The notes: a model not told the origin generated them from the letters alone. DNA of 64,000 nt from a bacterium (GCA_035945995.1 DASYZR010000005.1:1-64000), one strand, 5' to 3'. Counted from the stretch's first letter, positions 14,344-24,056 are shown. Program-made: numbers and translations.

Positions 14344-16615
14344 GCGCGCGCAGGAGCAGCACGGCCGCGCCCTTGTCGAGCGGCTCGTTCAGGTTGCCGC
14401 ACTTCGGGGACTGAATGCAGGAGGGACAACCGGCCTCGCAGGGACACGAGTCGATCACTTCGAGCGTCCGGGCGAGCAGGCCGTCCAGCAGTTCATACCC
14501 CTTCTCCGTCACGCCGACGCCGCCGGGATAGCCGTCGTAGATGAAGATCGTGGCGCGGCCGGTCTCGGGGTGCACCGGGTAGCTCACCCCGCCGATGTCC
14601 CACCGGTCGCACATCGCAAACAGCGGGAGCAGGCCGATCGCGGCGTGCTCGACGGCGTGGATGCCGCCCGCGAGATCGAGCCCGCGGTCCTCGACGTCGC
14701 GGGCGAGTGACGGCGGAAGGACGAGCCACAGCGCGGTCGTCCGCAGTTCTTCCTCCGGCATGTCGAGCGGATGCACGCCGAGGACCGTCTCGCTCGTGAG
14801 TTGCTTGCGGCGGTATTCGACGACCTGCTGCGTGACGCGTACGTCCCCAAAACAGGCGACGGCACCGGTGTCCCCGCCGGCCGGCCGCGAGGCCCGCTCC
14901 CCGAGGATCGCAAGATCCGTGAGCACGCGGGCCTCCGTGTAGTAGCCGCCGTCGTTGCGCTCGACGAGCGCGAGCCGCGCCTCCAAGTCCAGCCGGGCCA
15001 CCCGGTAGGCCTCGCCCTGGTGCAGGTAGATCGCCCCCGCGTGCACCTGCTCGAAGGCCCGTGAGGCATCCACGGTGCCGATGAGCCGACGCGATGTCGC
15101 CTCGACGATCCGGTAGGTGTCGCCCGACGCCGCCCGAATGTCGACGTGCCGCGCCGGGTACGTCCCGCTCCGCAGGTGCCACTTGTCGCGGCGCCGCACC
15201 AACTCGCCGAGCCCATCGAGGGCGGTCGCGACTTCCACCATGCGCGGCCCAAACAGCGCCCCATCGACCGGCGCAAGCGCAAGCTCGGCCGCGGCGCAGC
15301 GCAGGTGGGCGGCGAGAATGTACGGGTTTTCGGGGTCCACCGTGGCGTGCTCAACCGGCCGCCCGAAGAAGTACGCCGGTCGCCGCATCAGGTACTGGTC
15401 GAGCGCGTCCTCGAGCGCGATCAGCACCGCGAGCGCCTCCCCGGTGCCCCGCCCCGCCCGGCCCGCCCGCTGCCAGACGCTGGCCATCGTCCCCGGGTAG
15501 CCGACCATCACGGCGGCGTCGAGGGCGCCCACGTCGATCCCGAGCTCGAGCGCGCTCGTGCTGACGACGCCGAGCAGGTCGCCGCGAAAGAGCCGCTGCT
15601 CGATCGCCCGCCGTTCCTTCGGCAGGTACCCGGCCCGGTACGGGCTCACGCGGGCGGCCACCTCGGGCTGCTCGGCCAGGGCGTCCGTCGCGTACCGATA
15701 AATCAGTTCGGTGATCTTACGGGCCTTGGCAAACACGATCGTGCGCACGGCCTGCCGGACGAGCGAAGCGAACAGCCAGGCGGCCTCCGCGTACGGACTG
15801 CGCCGCCGCATCTCGGCGCGGCCAACCACCGGCGGATTCCACAGCACGAAACGGCGAGGCCCGCGGGGCGCGGCGTCGTCCGCGATGAGCCGCAGCGGCC
15901 GGCCGGTGAGCCGCCCGCCGAACTCCTCCGGGTTGGCGATGGTCGCCGACGTGCAGATCACCTGGGGATCGGCGCCGTTGACCCGGCAGGCCCGCCACAG
16001 GCGCCGCAGCACGAGTGCCACGTGGCTGCCGAACACGCCGCGGTACACGTGCATGTCGTCCACGACCACGTAGCGCAGCGAGCGGAGGAACGGCCGCCAC
16101 CACCGGAAGTGCTGCGGGAGGATCCCGACGTGCAGCATGTCGGGATTGGTGAGGAGGATCCGCCCCGCCTGCCGCAGCCGGCGGCGCTCGTCGGCCGGCG
16201 TGTCGCCGTCGTACGTCCCGTAGACGAGCCCGGGGAGCAGCGAGCCGAACTCGCCGATCGCATCGGCCTGATCCTGCGCGAGCGCCTTTGTCGGATAGAT
16301 GAACAGCGCGCGGGCGTCGGGATCCCGGACGAGCGTCTCGAGGACGGGCAGCAGGTAGCACAGCGTCTTGCCGCTCGCGGTCCCGGTCGTGACGATGACC
16401 GACGCCCCGTCGCGCGCCGCGTCGAGCGCCGCCGCCTGATGCGCGTAGAGCCGGGCGACGCCGCGTTCGCGAAGTGCATGAGCCAGCGGCGCGGGGAGGG
16501 GCCGCGCCGGGTCGGCATACCGCCCCGGTCGCGCCGGGAAACTCTCCTCGTGCACAATCTGGTCGCGGTAGCGGGGATCGCCGCGGAGTTCCTCGAGGAC
16601 GGCGGCGAGGTTCAT
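14321..16615 (-). CDS. mrfA: DEAD/DEAH-box helicase of the MrfA/YprA type with DUF1998 zinc domain
   Basis: A 764-residue superfamily 2 helicase. The Q-motif region reads YAHQAAALDAARDG (55-68), motif I TGTASGKT (77-84), and motif II is VVVDDMH, where DDMH replaces DEAH. Motif III is CTSATIANPEE, and the helicase C domain has TSALELGIDVGALD and WQRAGRAGRG. The C-terminal DUF1998 domain ends in a cysteine cluster (CPCEAGCPSCIQSPKCGN) that binds zinc in Bacillus MrfA, a mitomycin/crosslink excision repair factor. The repair role is inferred from the family. Full length. Confidence 0.88.
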   Translation of the reverse strand: MNLAAVLEELRGDPRYRDQIVHEESFPARPGRYADPARPLPAPLAHALRERGVARLYAHQAAALDAARDGASVIVTTGTASGKTLCYLLPVLETLVRDPDARALFIYPTKALAQDQADAIGEFGSLLPGLVYGTYDGDTPADERRRLRQAGRILLTNPDMLHVGILPQHFRWWRPFLRSLRYVVVDDMHVYRGVFGSHVALVLRRLWRACRVNGADPQVICTSATIANPEEFGGRLTGRPLRLIADDAAPRGPRRFVLWNPPVVGRAEMRRRSPYAEAAWLFASLVRQAVRTIVFAKARKITELIYRYATDALAEQPEVAARVSPYRAGYLPKERRAIEQRLFRGDLLGVVSTSALELGIDVGALDAAVMVGYPGTMASVWQRAGRAGRGTGEALAVLIALEDALDQYLMRRPAYFFGRPVEHATVDPENPYILAAHLRCAAAELALAPVDGALFGPRMVEVATALDGLGELVRRRDKWHLRSGTYPARHVDIRAASGDTYRIVEATSRRLIGTVDASRAFEQVHAGAIYLHQGEAYRVARLDLEARLALVERNDGGYYTEARVLTDLAILGERASRPAGGDTGAVACFGDVRVTQQVVEYRRKQLTSETVLGVHPLDMPEEELRTTALWLVLPPSLARDVEDRGLDLAGGIHAVEHAAIGLLPLFAMCDRWDIGGVSYPVHPETGRATIFIYDGYPGGVGVTEKGYELLDGLLARTLEVIDSCPCEAGCPSCIQSPKCGNLNEPLDKGAAVLLLRALIREPSA

Positions 16616-16696
16616 GTCGTGCTGTTCGGGACGGAGCGGTTGGACGCCTCGCGGACGCTGCCGCCCGACCGGCGACGACAGGCGAAGCGCGTTACG

Positions 16697-16945
16697 TCAA
16701 TGGCCGGCGAACCTGAACCCCACCGGGAGCAGGATGGAAACGACGAGCAAACCGAGGACCCAAAAGAACTGCCGGTCCATCCTCGCAAGGAACTCGCTTC
16801 TGAGGCTAATCTCGATCCGGTGCATCTCGCCTTGCAGGCTGCTCTCGATGCCGTGTATCGCCCTTCCGAGCCCTGCGATCTCCGCGCGAACTTGTGCGAA
16901 TCCTCCCCACCCAGTATAACATCGGCCATCCTGGAGCGTGATCAC
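16697..16945 (-). CDS. small coiled-coil protein with C-terminal membrane anchor
   Basis: An 82-residue predicted protein with an amphipathic heptad-like helix at about residues 16-55 and a C-terminal hydrophobic segment (FFWVLGLLVVSILLPVGF, 60-77). It is 25 bases downstream of the VirD4-like stop on the same strand, so it may be the last gene of the secretion operon. I recognise no family. XhlA-type small anchored coiled-coil proteins have a similar layout, but no homology is claimed. Confidence 0.5.
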   Translation of the reverse strand: MITLQDGRCYTGWGGFAQVRAEIAGLGRAIHGIESSLQGEMHRIEISLRSEFLARMDRQFFWVLGLLVVSILLPVGFRFAGH

Positions 16946-16970
16946 GGCATGAGTGTAGATAAAGGCGCCC

Positions 16971-18914
16971 TCACGATCGCATCCTCTCGACGGTGATCAA
17001 ACGATCTTGTAGATCTCGGCTCAAGATTTCAAGAGCGCGCCGCTCGAGCACAAAGACGGGCCGCACCCGTTTGACCCAACGAAGCGCGGCCCATCGAACT
17101 ATCGTCGCCTGGGCTCTGTCACCGCCGCCGAGGAGCCGGAATGCCAAGGCGGAATCGACTCGAGCTTCGGCAGGCCGGCTGCCACGGCACACCACCCGCA
17201 CCCGGGGGTCGTCGGCGCCGCCGCGGTCGAGGAGAGCGTCAACAAACGCGCAAAGTATCGATCGATCATCGTGGACGCCGTCATCCTCCAGATCGCCTGA
17301 CTGGGCGGCTGCCATGGACGACGGTGCGGCGGCGACGGCCCCGAGTGGTGACGGCGCTGGCTCCAGAGGTGCCGTCACAGGGAGAAGCGGCCTCGAGAAC
17401 GGGGCGCAATCAGACGACCGCCCTGTCTTGCGCCACTGCCATACGAGACGGTGCCGGATCGCGATGTCGATCGTGTGCGGCGGGACATCCGGGACAAGTG
17501 CACGATACTCAGGCCGCGCGTGAAACGGCGGACACCACAACCGCGCCGGCGGAAGCCGGGGACAGCGGACCACGATCTCGTCCTCGAATGCGTCGACACC
17601 TTGGAGAGACTCGGGACGCCGCAGCGGCACTTCGATGGCCCGCGTCTGCTCGCTCTCCTGTCTGCCCGCGCCTCCCCACCCTCGACTCCGTGACACTTGG
17701 TTGACGACCGCTGTGCCGAGCGCACGGCTCAGCCGCGCGGCATCCGGGTCCGCCAACGACGGAAAATAAATCTTGCTGACGAAGTTGGCCGTGATCGCCG
17801 CCCACCCGGCCGATCCGTATACGGCCTCCCCCTGCGCGTCGCTTTGCACGGTCGCAAAGATCGCCACGTCGCGGCTGCGAAAGGTTGCGAGGTGGTCGGC
17901 CAAACCCGGGAGCGGGCCCCAGGCAGGCAACTCCTCAAGCACAAACAACACGGGAACTGTGTGCTCCGGTCCGCGGGGGAGCAGCAGAAACGCGGCCAGC
18001 GTGCGCATGAACACGTGGCACAATACGCGGAGCCGGGGCAGCGCGGCCTGAGGTACGCCGACAAGCAGCAGCGTGGGTTCACGCCGCAACCGCGCCAGAT
18101 CGATCTCGTCCCACGATCCCGCGGGATGGCCCTCCACGGTCGCCCGCGAGACGCGTTCGTCCGCCCACGGGTCAAGGCGCGCGGCAATGCCCTGCAGGAT
18201 GCCCGCTTGATCCTTCGGCAGCATTGCACGGTACGCGCCAAGGCGGAGCGCAAGATTGGAGGCCTGAGGGTGGCGGCGGGCGTAGGCGGACACCGCCTCA
18301 GGGCCGGCTTCGGCCAAGGCGCGAAGCCGGCTCACGGAGCGGCCTCCCTCGTCTGAGCACAGCGCCCATGCCAGCACCGCACAGACATGGCGTTCCGCAC
18401 CCGTCCAGTACGCAGGATCGGCTTCCTCGCTCGGACCGTCGGGAAACAGCTGTACGGCGAAGTCATATGCGGCGGCGAACGACCGGCACGCCGCGAGCGG
18501 ATTCCATCGCAGTGTGGCGGAGTCGAGCGGCGCAAAGACGAGCACGTCACGGCGGTTGCGCCACCATTCGGGTGCAGCACCGGCAAGACTGTCGCGCTCG
18601 GCATACTTCAGATCAAATGCCACCACGGAGACGCCGGCGCGGGCCGCCTCGAGCAGAACGGGCAGCGTGAGCGCCGTGGTCTTGTGCGCGCCGGTAAGAC
18701 CCGTCACAAGAACGTGCCGGGCCAGATCCGCGTTCGGGAGACAGAGCAGCGGCCCCCGCAGAAGCCGCGGGACCGGCGCGTCCGACAGCCGTCGCCACGC
18801 CCCGACCGCGCGCGGCCAGGTTGGGAGGTATCCCAGCGGAAACCAGGCGGCCTCCGTCGGACGGAGCCGGGCCCGCAGTTCACTCCTGCGCGCGAACCGC
18901 GCACCGGGGCGCAC
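16971..18914 (-). CDS. VirD4/TraG-like type IV coupling ATPase
   Basis: A 647-residue hexameric-ATPase-type coupling protein that would bring DNA or protein to the secretion channel. The nucleotide site is HVLVTGLTGAHKTTAL at about 67-82, followed by VVAFDLKYAERD, the conserved VirD4 D-x-K-x-E segment. A Walker B-like VLFVLEELPAWGPLPGL lies near 318-334, with FRSRDVAIFATVQSDAQ and WAAITANFVSKIYF after it. The His before the catalytic Lys in motif I and Glu in place of Asp in motif II are unusual. The N-terminus has no membrane helices, unlike VirD4. After about residue 450 there is a poorly conserved 200-residue extension. It starts 3 bases after the preceding stop. Confidence 0.82.
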   Translation of the reverse strand: MRPGARFARRSELRARLRPTEAAWFPLGYLPTWPRAVGAWRRLSDAPVPRLLRGPLLCLPNADLARHVLVTGLTGAHKTTALTLPVLLEAARAGVSVVAFDLKYAERDSLAGAAPEWWRNRRDVLVFAPLDSATLRWNPLAACRSFAAAYDFAVQLFPDGPSEEADPAYWTGAERHVCAVLAWALCSDEGGRSVSRLRALAEAGPEAVSAYARRHPQASNLALRLGAYRAMLPKDQAGILQGIAARLDPWADERVSRATVEGHPAGSWDEIDLARLRREPTLLLVGVPQAALPRLRVLCHVFMRTLAAFLLLPRGPEHTVPVLFVLEELPAWGPLPGLADHLATFRSRDVAIFATVQSDAQGEAVYGSAGWAAITANFVSKIYFPSLADPDAARLSRALGTAVVNQVSRSRGWGGAGRQESEQTRAIEVPLRRPESLQGVDAFEDEIVVRCPRLPPARLWCPPFHARPEYRALVPDVPPHTIDIAIRHRLVWQWRKTGRSSDCAPFSRPLLPVTAPLEPAPSPLGAVAAAPSSMAAAQSGDLEDDGVHDDRSILCAFVDALLDRGGADDPRVRVVCRGSRPAEARVDSALAFRLLGGGDRAQATIVRWAALRWVKRVRPVFVLERRALEILSRDLQDRLITVERMRS

Positions 18915-18917
18915 TGT

Positions 18918-19544
18918 CTAGCGCACGAACGGAATACCGTACCCCTCAGGCACCGCGCGGAGCGTCACGCCGCACCGCCACCCTTGCCAAGTAATGAATG
19001 CGAAGACGGCGTACCCGTCTCTTTCGTAGGTCGCCAAATCGGCGATCAGGGGGGCCCACGCTTTCACGGATTCGAGGAACGGGTCACCCGGCGTGCGCAG
19101 GCTCGAGGACATACGCATGAGATCGTCGTGCTCACCGGCCTCCCCGCGCCCTGTCTCCCGGACCGCGGTTGAAAGCCGCGCCGCAATGTCTGGGAGTCGC
19201 GCGAGGCGACCCTCATTCGACGAGAACGCGCCGGGCGGCGACGCCGCCGGGCCGGTCACGAGAATCATGACGGCGCCTGGCCCGGGACAACCGTTCCAGA
19301 AATAGGGGACAAAAGGATACACATCGACGTCGACCGGGGCCTCCGGCCAGTGACGCGCGATCTCAACGCGCCCCGCGGCCCCGTCGACGAACGACAGAAC
19401 CGCGGCCGTGGACCCGGCCGGGTGAATCTGGCCCCGAACCGGCTCCGCGCCGTCGCACAACAGGCACAGCATGGCAACAACGGCAACCAAGCCGGCCGCG
19501 CGACGCGTCTTCGCGCACGCCGAGAGTCGGGCGCGGCGGTTCAA
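18918..19544 (-). CDS. exported protein of unknown function in the T4SS operon
   Basis: A 208-residue protein with a basic N-terminus and hydrophobic segment at about residues 17-30 (GLVAVVAMLCLLCDGA), consistent with a signal peptide or lipoprotein-like leader (LLC). The mature part has VDVDVYPFVPYFWNGCPGPGAVMILVTGP and two Trp-rich beta-like stretches near the end. The start is inferred as TTG 19544, which overlaps the upstream TGA and has GGAGGT 7 bases before it. No family was recognised. Its place between the VirB6-like and VirD4-like genes suggests an envelope component of the apparatus. Confidence 0.7.
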   Translation of the reverse strand: MNRRARLSACAKTRRAAGLVAVVAMLCLLCDGAEPVRGQIHPAGSTAAVLSFVDGAAGRVEIARHWPEAPVDVDVYPFVPYFWNGCPGPGAVMILVTGPAASPPGAFSSNEGRLARLPDIAARLSTAVRETGRGEAGEHDDLMRMSSSLRTPGDPFLESVKAWAPLIADLATYERDGYAVFAFITWQGWRCGVTLRAVPEGYGIPFVR

Positions 19545-20578
19545 TGCCAGGACCTCCGGTGACCGCGCAACGGGGTGGCTTCCTGGGCGCCCCCGTGCCC
19601 GCTCGCGCCTGCCGGCGGCACGTCGAGCGGGATCACGGCATCGGTCACGTTGACCTCCGGAATCCGGTGCGCCGCCCGGATGTACGAGGCCGCGATCTGG
19701 CTGCGAAGCCACATCGGACCTGCCAGAACGGCGTCGCCGAACGACGCCCCCTCCACGAACTGCCCAACGAGCCTCTCCACTCGCAGCATCGCGTAGACGC
19801 CCACGCCCGTGCCGACCAGCATGAGAAACAGCAACGCGGTAAGACGCCACAACAATGACCCGAGTGCCACCGGGCCCACGTCCGCCGGCGGAACGGGCAA
19901 CGCCGCCGCGACGTCACGAAACGGCACAATCACCGCAAGATACAACGTCGCCGCGTGGACCACTCGCACGCAGAACACGACGAGGCCGACGCGAATCACG
20001 ATCAGGGCCCACCTGGCGGTCCACCGCTGGGTGGACGGAGTCCCGAGCAGCGCGACCGCCAGCGGCGCCAGGAACAAGGCAAGCAGCAGCGTCAGGTGCG
20101 CGAAGAACAGAATCCCAAGATAGACGGCGGCGCCGACTGCGAACAGCACAACGCCCAGGCCGGCGCCCGCAGCGAGCACGGCTATGGCCCACGGATAGGC
20201 GAACCACGCGGACGATACGCGAAGCATCTGTTCAAACTGCGGCACCAGCGTGTCCTGAACAAACTGCACCCACGTCTGACCGATGAGCCCGTTGAGCACG
20301 GCGGCCCCCGCGCTCCGAAAGGTGTCAAAGCCCAGGAGAATCACGCGCGTGAGACCGCCGATGCCGGAGAGCAGTCCTCCGGCAAGAACCAAGCGGGCAA
20401 AGGCGCCGACGAGGTCAGGCTCGCGGCCGGGGCGGATCGAAATCGCGACGTGGCCGAGCCACAACACCGACAGGACGGCCCACGCGAAACGCATAACCGA
20501 CTCTGTCGCGCCGGTCGACACGAGCCACGTCTGGAAGGCTGAGAAGACCTCCCCGATACCTCGCTCGATGCCGGTCAC
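19541..20578 (-). CDS. VirB6/TrbL-like polytopic membrane protein
   Basis: A 345-residue inner-membrane protein with about six hydrophobic segments (near 30-48, 58-82, 127-150, 152-180, 190-212 and 230-252) and a hydrophilic C-terminus of about 80 residues. This layout and the conserved central Trp/Pro-rich loop fit VirB6/TrbL proteins, which form the inner-membrane platform of conjugation machines. Assignment rests on topology and operon position more than on sequence motifs. It overlaps the next gene at TTGA. Confidence 0.75.
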   Translation of the reverse strand: MTGIERGIGEVFSAFQTWLVSTGATESVMRFAWAVLSVLWLGHVAISIRPGREPDLVGAFARLVLAGGLLSGIGGLTRVILLGFDTFRSAGAAVLNGLIGQTWVQFVQDTLVPQFEQMLRVSSAWFAYPWAIAVLAAGAGLGVVLFAVGAAVYLGILFFAHLTLLLALFLAPLAVALLGTPSTQRWTARWALIVIRVGLVVFCVRVVHAATLYLAVIVPFRDVAAALPVPPADVGPVALGSLLWRLTALLFLMLVGTGVGVYAMLRVERLVGQFVEGASFGDAVLAGPMWLRSQIAASYIRAAHRIPEVNVTDAVIPLDVPPAGASGHGGAQEATPLRGHRRSWH

Positions 20579-20587
20579 CGCGGCCCT

Positions 20588-21580
20588 TCAGTACAGCGGA
20601 TCGAGCCGAATCTCGGCGCCGGGCTCTCCCGCTCCCGCGAGCAGCTGCCGGAAGAGCGCGGCGCCGCCCCGCGCGGCATCGGCCACGCCGAGGCGGGCAT
20701 CGAGGGCGCGACGGTCCCGCTCCAGATTGCGCTCCGTCAGCACGCCGATCGTGCCGGCGAGTGCGCCCATCTGTCCGCTCAACTGCGCGGTCTGCTGGAG
20801 CAGTCCGGTGATGCGATCCGCGAGGGCGACGCTGAGCGCGGCCTGGTGTCGTAGGCCGGCGCCCATGCCGGCAACCAGCAATTCGATGCCGGCGCGCGCG
20901 CTGGGCAGCCCCCGCGCATCGCCGATCAGCTGGTCGCCGGTTGCCTGCGCGGCATCGGCGGCCGCCGGCAGCGCCGGGTCCCGGACCGCCGCTACGGCGA
21001 CCGCGGCGGACGCGCGAATGGCCACTTCGTGCTCGACGGCGCCGGAGATCACTTGTTGGTCTGCGGCGACGATCGTGCCCGCCTCGTGGGAAAGCTCGGG
21101 GCTGTCCGCGATCTCGGCGGCGCGGCGTGTGCTGGATCCATCGGACGACGCCGGCACGCCGACCTTGGCCAGGGCGGCTGCGACAATCGCCCGCCATTGC
21201 TCGGGCAACGCGGCAAGCTCCGCCACGATGTCGGCGGGCCCGGCGCCCGCCGGAGAGTCCGTCGGCAGGGGCACGACGATCCGCGTAAGCGTCCCGGCCG
21301 CGGCCTGACGAAGCAGCTCGACCCATTGCGCCAAACGGTCCACGCCGTTCTGCAAGGCCGCAAGGGCGGCATGCAGCGACGCAGCCAGCGCGCCGGGATC
21401 GAGTGGACCGGTCGCCGGTGCCGGGGGCGCCGTCACAAACGGTACCGGCGCGGGCACCGGTGGCGGCCACGGCAGGAACTGCATCGGCGCGGACTGGGCG
21501 GAGACCGCGCCCGCACCGGCCGGGGCGGCGGCGCTCAGGGCGCAAACCAACACGACGGCGATCGCAACAATCCTATGCAT
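20588..21580 (-). CDS. secreted TrbJ/VirB5-like protein
   Basis: A 330-residue exported protein with a signal peptide at residues 1-28 (hydrophobic core IVAIAVVLVCALSAAAP, cleavage near AGA/VSA). A Pro-rich stretch follows, then a largely alpha-helical, Ala-rich region with coiled-coil character, ending with helices (LLQQTAQLSGQMGALAGTI, NLERDRRALDARL) typical of TrbJ/VirB5 pilus-tip proteins. ATG 21580 has GGAGG 4 bases upstream and overlaps the VirB4 stop by 8 bases. The family call is based on topology and order. Confidence 0.65.
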   Translation of the reverse strand: MHRIVAIAVVLVCALSAAAPAGAGAVSAQSAPMQFLPWPPPVPAPVPFVTAPPAPATGPLDPGALAASLHAALAALQNGVDRLAQWVELLRQAAAGTLTRIVVPLPTDSPAGAGPADIVAELAALPEQWRAIVAAALAKVGVPASSDGSSTRRAAEIADSPELSHEAGTIVAADQQVISGAVEHEVAIRASAAVAVAAVRDPALPAAADAAQATGDQLIGDARGLPSARAGIELLVAGMGAGLRHQAALSVALADRITGLLQQTAQLSGQMGALAGTIGVLTERNLERDRRALDARLGVADAARGGAALFRQLLAGAGEPGAEIRLDPLY

Positions 21581-24056
21581 GGGGCCTCCGTTGGTCCGCA
21601 AGACGTTCGATCGCAGGCCAGACGCCGATCTCGGCTGCGAGCCGGTCGCGCTCGCGGCGTTCTGCCGCCGTGGTCGTACCGATGAGGTAGTCTTCAGGAA
21701 TCTCGCGCACGGAAACGACGCCGCCCTCGCGGCCTTCCATGAGATCGAGCAGGATCAACACCTCGTTGTAGACGCCGCGGTGCTGCGTCAGCCCCTTCCA
21801 GAGCGCCCGATGCTGATCGTTCAGATTTAGGATCGGCGCGACACGGTCGACATCGGCGGCGCGGGTCAGGATCTTGAGCGGTGCGTTTTCGAGGATGCCG
21901 CGCGCATGCTCGTTCTCGAAGTCTCCCAGTCGCTGGCTGATCGCCATGATCCCGGCCCCGAACTTTCGGAAACGCCGGAACATGCCGACGAGCGACTCGG
22001 CCGCGACTCGATTGAGCAGCGCGGCCCACGTTTCGTCGCTCACCACATATTTGAGCCGGCCCGTGTCCGCGCGGACCCGCTGATAAATTAGGTAGTTGGC
22101 AAGAAGCGCGACGATGGGCGCCAGCTCGGGATACTGTTCGTCGAGACCCTCGGTATCGAGACAGACAATATCCGCGCGCAGGTCGACGGTGGACGGCCGA
22201 TCCAGGAGCCGGCCGTAGAGACCGTCCCCGCACCAGAGGTCAAGACGTGCCGCGATGTCCCGGGCCATCCGCCACTCCTCGGGTCCGGCGTCGTGTCCGC
22301 CCCCCTGTTCGAACGTGCGGAGCGTGTGGACTACGTCGTGGAGAAACACCGGCGCGGCGGCGGCCCGTGCATAGGCCTGGCGGAGGGCGGTATCGATCAC
22401 CGCCATCTCGCGCCGCCCCGGCGCGTCGTCCGGCTCGGCGACCATCAACGCCACCAGGCTGCGAAGGAGTCCGAAGTGCGCCGTATCGGGCTCGTGCTCG
22501 CCGGGAAGCAGCGCAAACGGATTGATGGATACGTCGGCCCCGGGGTCGACATGCACGTGCTGCCCGCCGTACACATCGCAAAACGTCCGGTACGCGCCGC
22601 CCTTGTCCACGATGAACACGATCGGATCCAAGGCCAGGAGACGCGACAGCCAGGCAAGCGCAAAATGGGTCTTGCCGCCACCGGACTCGCCGACCACGAT
22701 CGCGTTCCACGAAGGCAGGCGGGGATCAAACGGGTCGAGCGCGACGAGCGTATGCGCCCGCGTCGTGAGCAGACAAACCGGACGCGCGGCGCCCCGCCAG
22801 GGAGAGGAGCACGGGACAAAATCGGCGGCGTTGCTCGTCAGCATGCGCAGCAGCCGTTCGTTGGGCAGCCCGCTGAAGGGCGCGAGCTGAAAGAACTGCC
22901 GCCGGAGGGCCACGGACTCGACTCGCGCGTCGACGCCGGGGATCTGCCGGAAGGCATCGAGCGCACGGCGGGCCGCGTCGCGGGCTTCTTCAGGGCTTCG
23001 CTCCTGCACGAGAACGGCCACGCCGACCCGCACGACCCGCTCACTCGTCAACTGAATCAGATCCAACGCGCTCGAGACCTGCTGTTCAACCGCGCGGGCA
23101 TTGGAATCGCCGCCGTCCTGAGCCAGAACGGCCTGACGGCTCAACCGGCTCTTCAGTTCGAGACGCTTCAATTGATCCGACCTGCGATCGTTCCATACCT
23201 CGACGATCAGCCAGTAGGTTCCCGGCAACTCGAGCAACGGTACCACCGTGTTGGGCGTCGTCGGTCGATCGGGCAGGAGGTCCATGGCCACGACGGCATG
23301 CGCGTGCCCGTCCATCCAGAGAAAATCCCAGCGCCGGTACAGATCCGAACGCACGACGGCGGTTCGGAGCGACCCGCGGCCCAGCGAGGGCGAGGCGGCA
23401 AGCAGATGCCTCGGAATCTCCAAGTCGAGATCGGTGGGCACGGGCGGCGGTTGTTCGGTTCGCTTTCGTCCCGGGTTGAAATAGCGCCACATCGTCGCCA
23501 CGAGCGCGGCATCGCCCAACGGACGCGCATGGAATCCGCATCGCGCGCAATGCGTCACCATGGCCTCACGCAACGCATGGAGCTCGACTTGATGAAGCCG
23601 GTAGGTCGCCGTATCGATCGATCTCCACCAACGGCGGGCGCGGCGCGGCGGATGGTATGAGAGATCGAACACCAGCCGGTAGTTGACGAGGCGGCCGGCA
23701 TCGTGCGCCTTGGCAAGTGCCGCGGTGCGCCGGCGGTGCAGGTCTCGGACGCGGTCATGCCGGCTCTCCGCGACCGCCGAGTACGCGCGCAATACGTCCC
23801 GACAGTCGTCATGAACCTCGAGGAGAATCCGGAGGCACTCGCCTTCCGGCACGGCCGCATTGAGCAACGCGCGCAATTGGTCGTTACTCCGCGATAATTG
23901 CGCGGCGTCCCAGACTTCCGTGCCCGGCAGGGTGACGGCGAAGCCGAGGCGGTAACTGCCGTCGCGCAATATGACCGCGCCGTCTCGAACCATCCAATAC
24001 GGCAATTCGCGCGTGAGATTGCCGGGCAATTCGAGCGGCGACACGCGCGTGTTCAA
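21573..24056 (-). CDS. VirB4-family secretion ATPase
   Basis: An 827-residue conjugative ATPase that powers pilus assembly and substrate transfer at the inner membrane. The Walker A motif VVGESGGGKTHFALAW is near residues 448-463 and Walker B is YVVSDETWAALL near 667-678. Between them are VDKGGAYRTFCDVYGGQHVH and SINPFALLPG, and after them RRFRKFGAGIMAISQRLGDF, all conserved in VirB4/TraC. The N-terminal third is the variable CagE/VirB4 domain. The start is taken as TTG 24056 overlapping the upstream TGA; a GTG four codons later is the alternative. Confidence 0.9.
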   Translation of the reverse strand: MNTRVSPLELPGNLTRELPYWMVRDGAVILRDGSYRLGFAVTLPGTEVWDAAQLSRSNDQLRALLNAAVPEGECLRILLEVHDDCRDVLRAYSAVAESRHDRVRDLHRRRTAALAKAHDAGRLVNYRLVFDLSYHPPRRARRWWRSIDTATYRLHQVELHALREAMVTHCARCGFHARPLGDAALVATMWRYFNPGRKRTEQPPPVPTDLDLEIPRHLLAASPSLGRGSLRTAVVRSDLYRRWDFLWMDGHAHAVVAMDLLPDRPTTPNTVVPLLELPGTYWLIVEVWNDRRSDQLKRLELKSRLSRQAVLAQDGGDSNARAVEQQVSSALDLIQLTSERVVRVGVAVLVQERSPEEARDAARRALDAFRQIPGVDARVESVALRRQFFQLAPFSGLPNERLLRMLTSNAADFVPCSSPWRGAARPVCLLTTRAHTLVALDPFDPRLPSWNAIVVGESGGGKTHFALAWLSRLLALDPIVFIVDKGGAYRTFCDVYGGQHVHVDPGADVSINPFALLPGEHEPDTAHFGLLRSLVALMVAEPDDAPGRREMAVIDTALRQAYARAAAAPVFLHDVVHTLRTFEQGGGHDAGPEEWRMARDIAARLDLWCGDGLYGRLLDRPSTVDLRADIVCLDTEGLDEQYPELAPIVALLANYLIYQRVRADTGRLKYVVSDETWAALLNRVAAESLVGMFRRFRKFGAGIMAISQRLGDFENEHARGILENAPLKILTRAADVDRVAPILNLNDQHRALWKGLTQHRGVYNEVLILLDLMEGREGGVVSVREIPEDYLIGTTTAAERRERDRLAAEIGVWPAIERLADQRRPHA

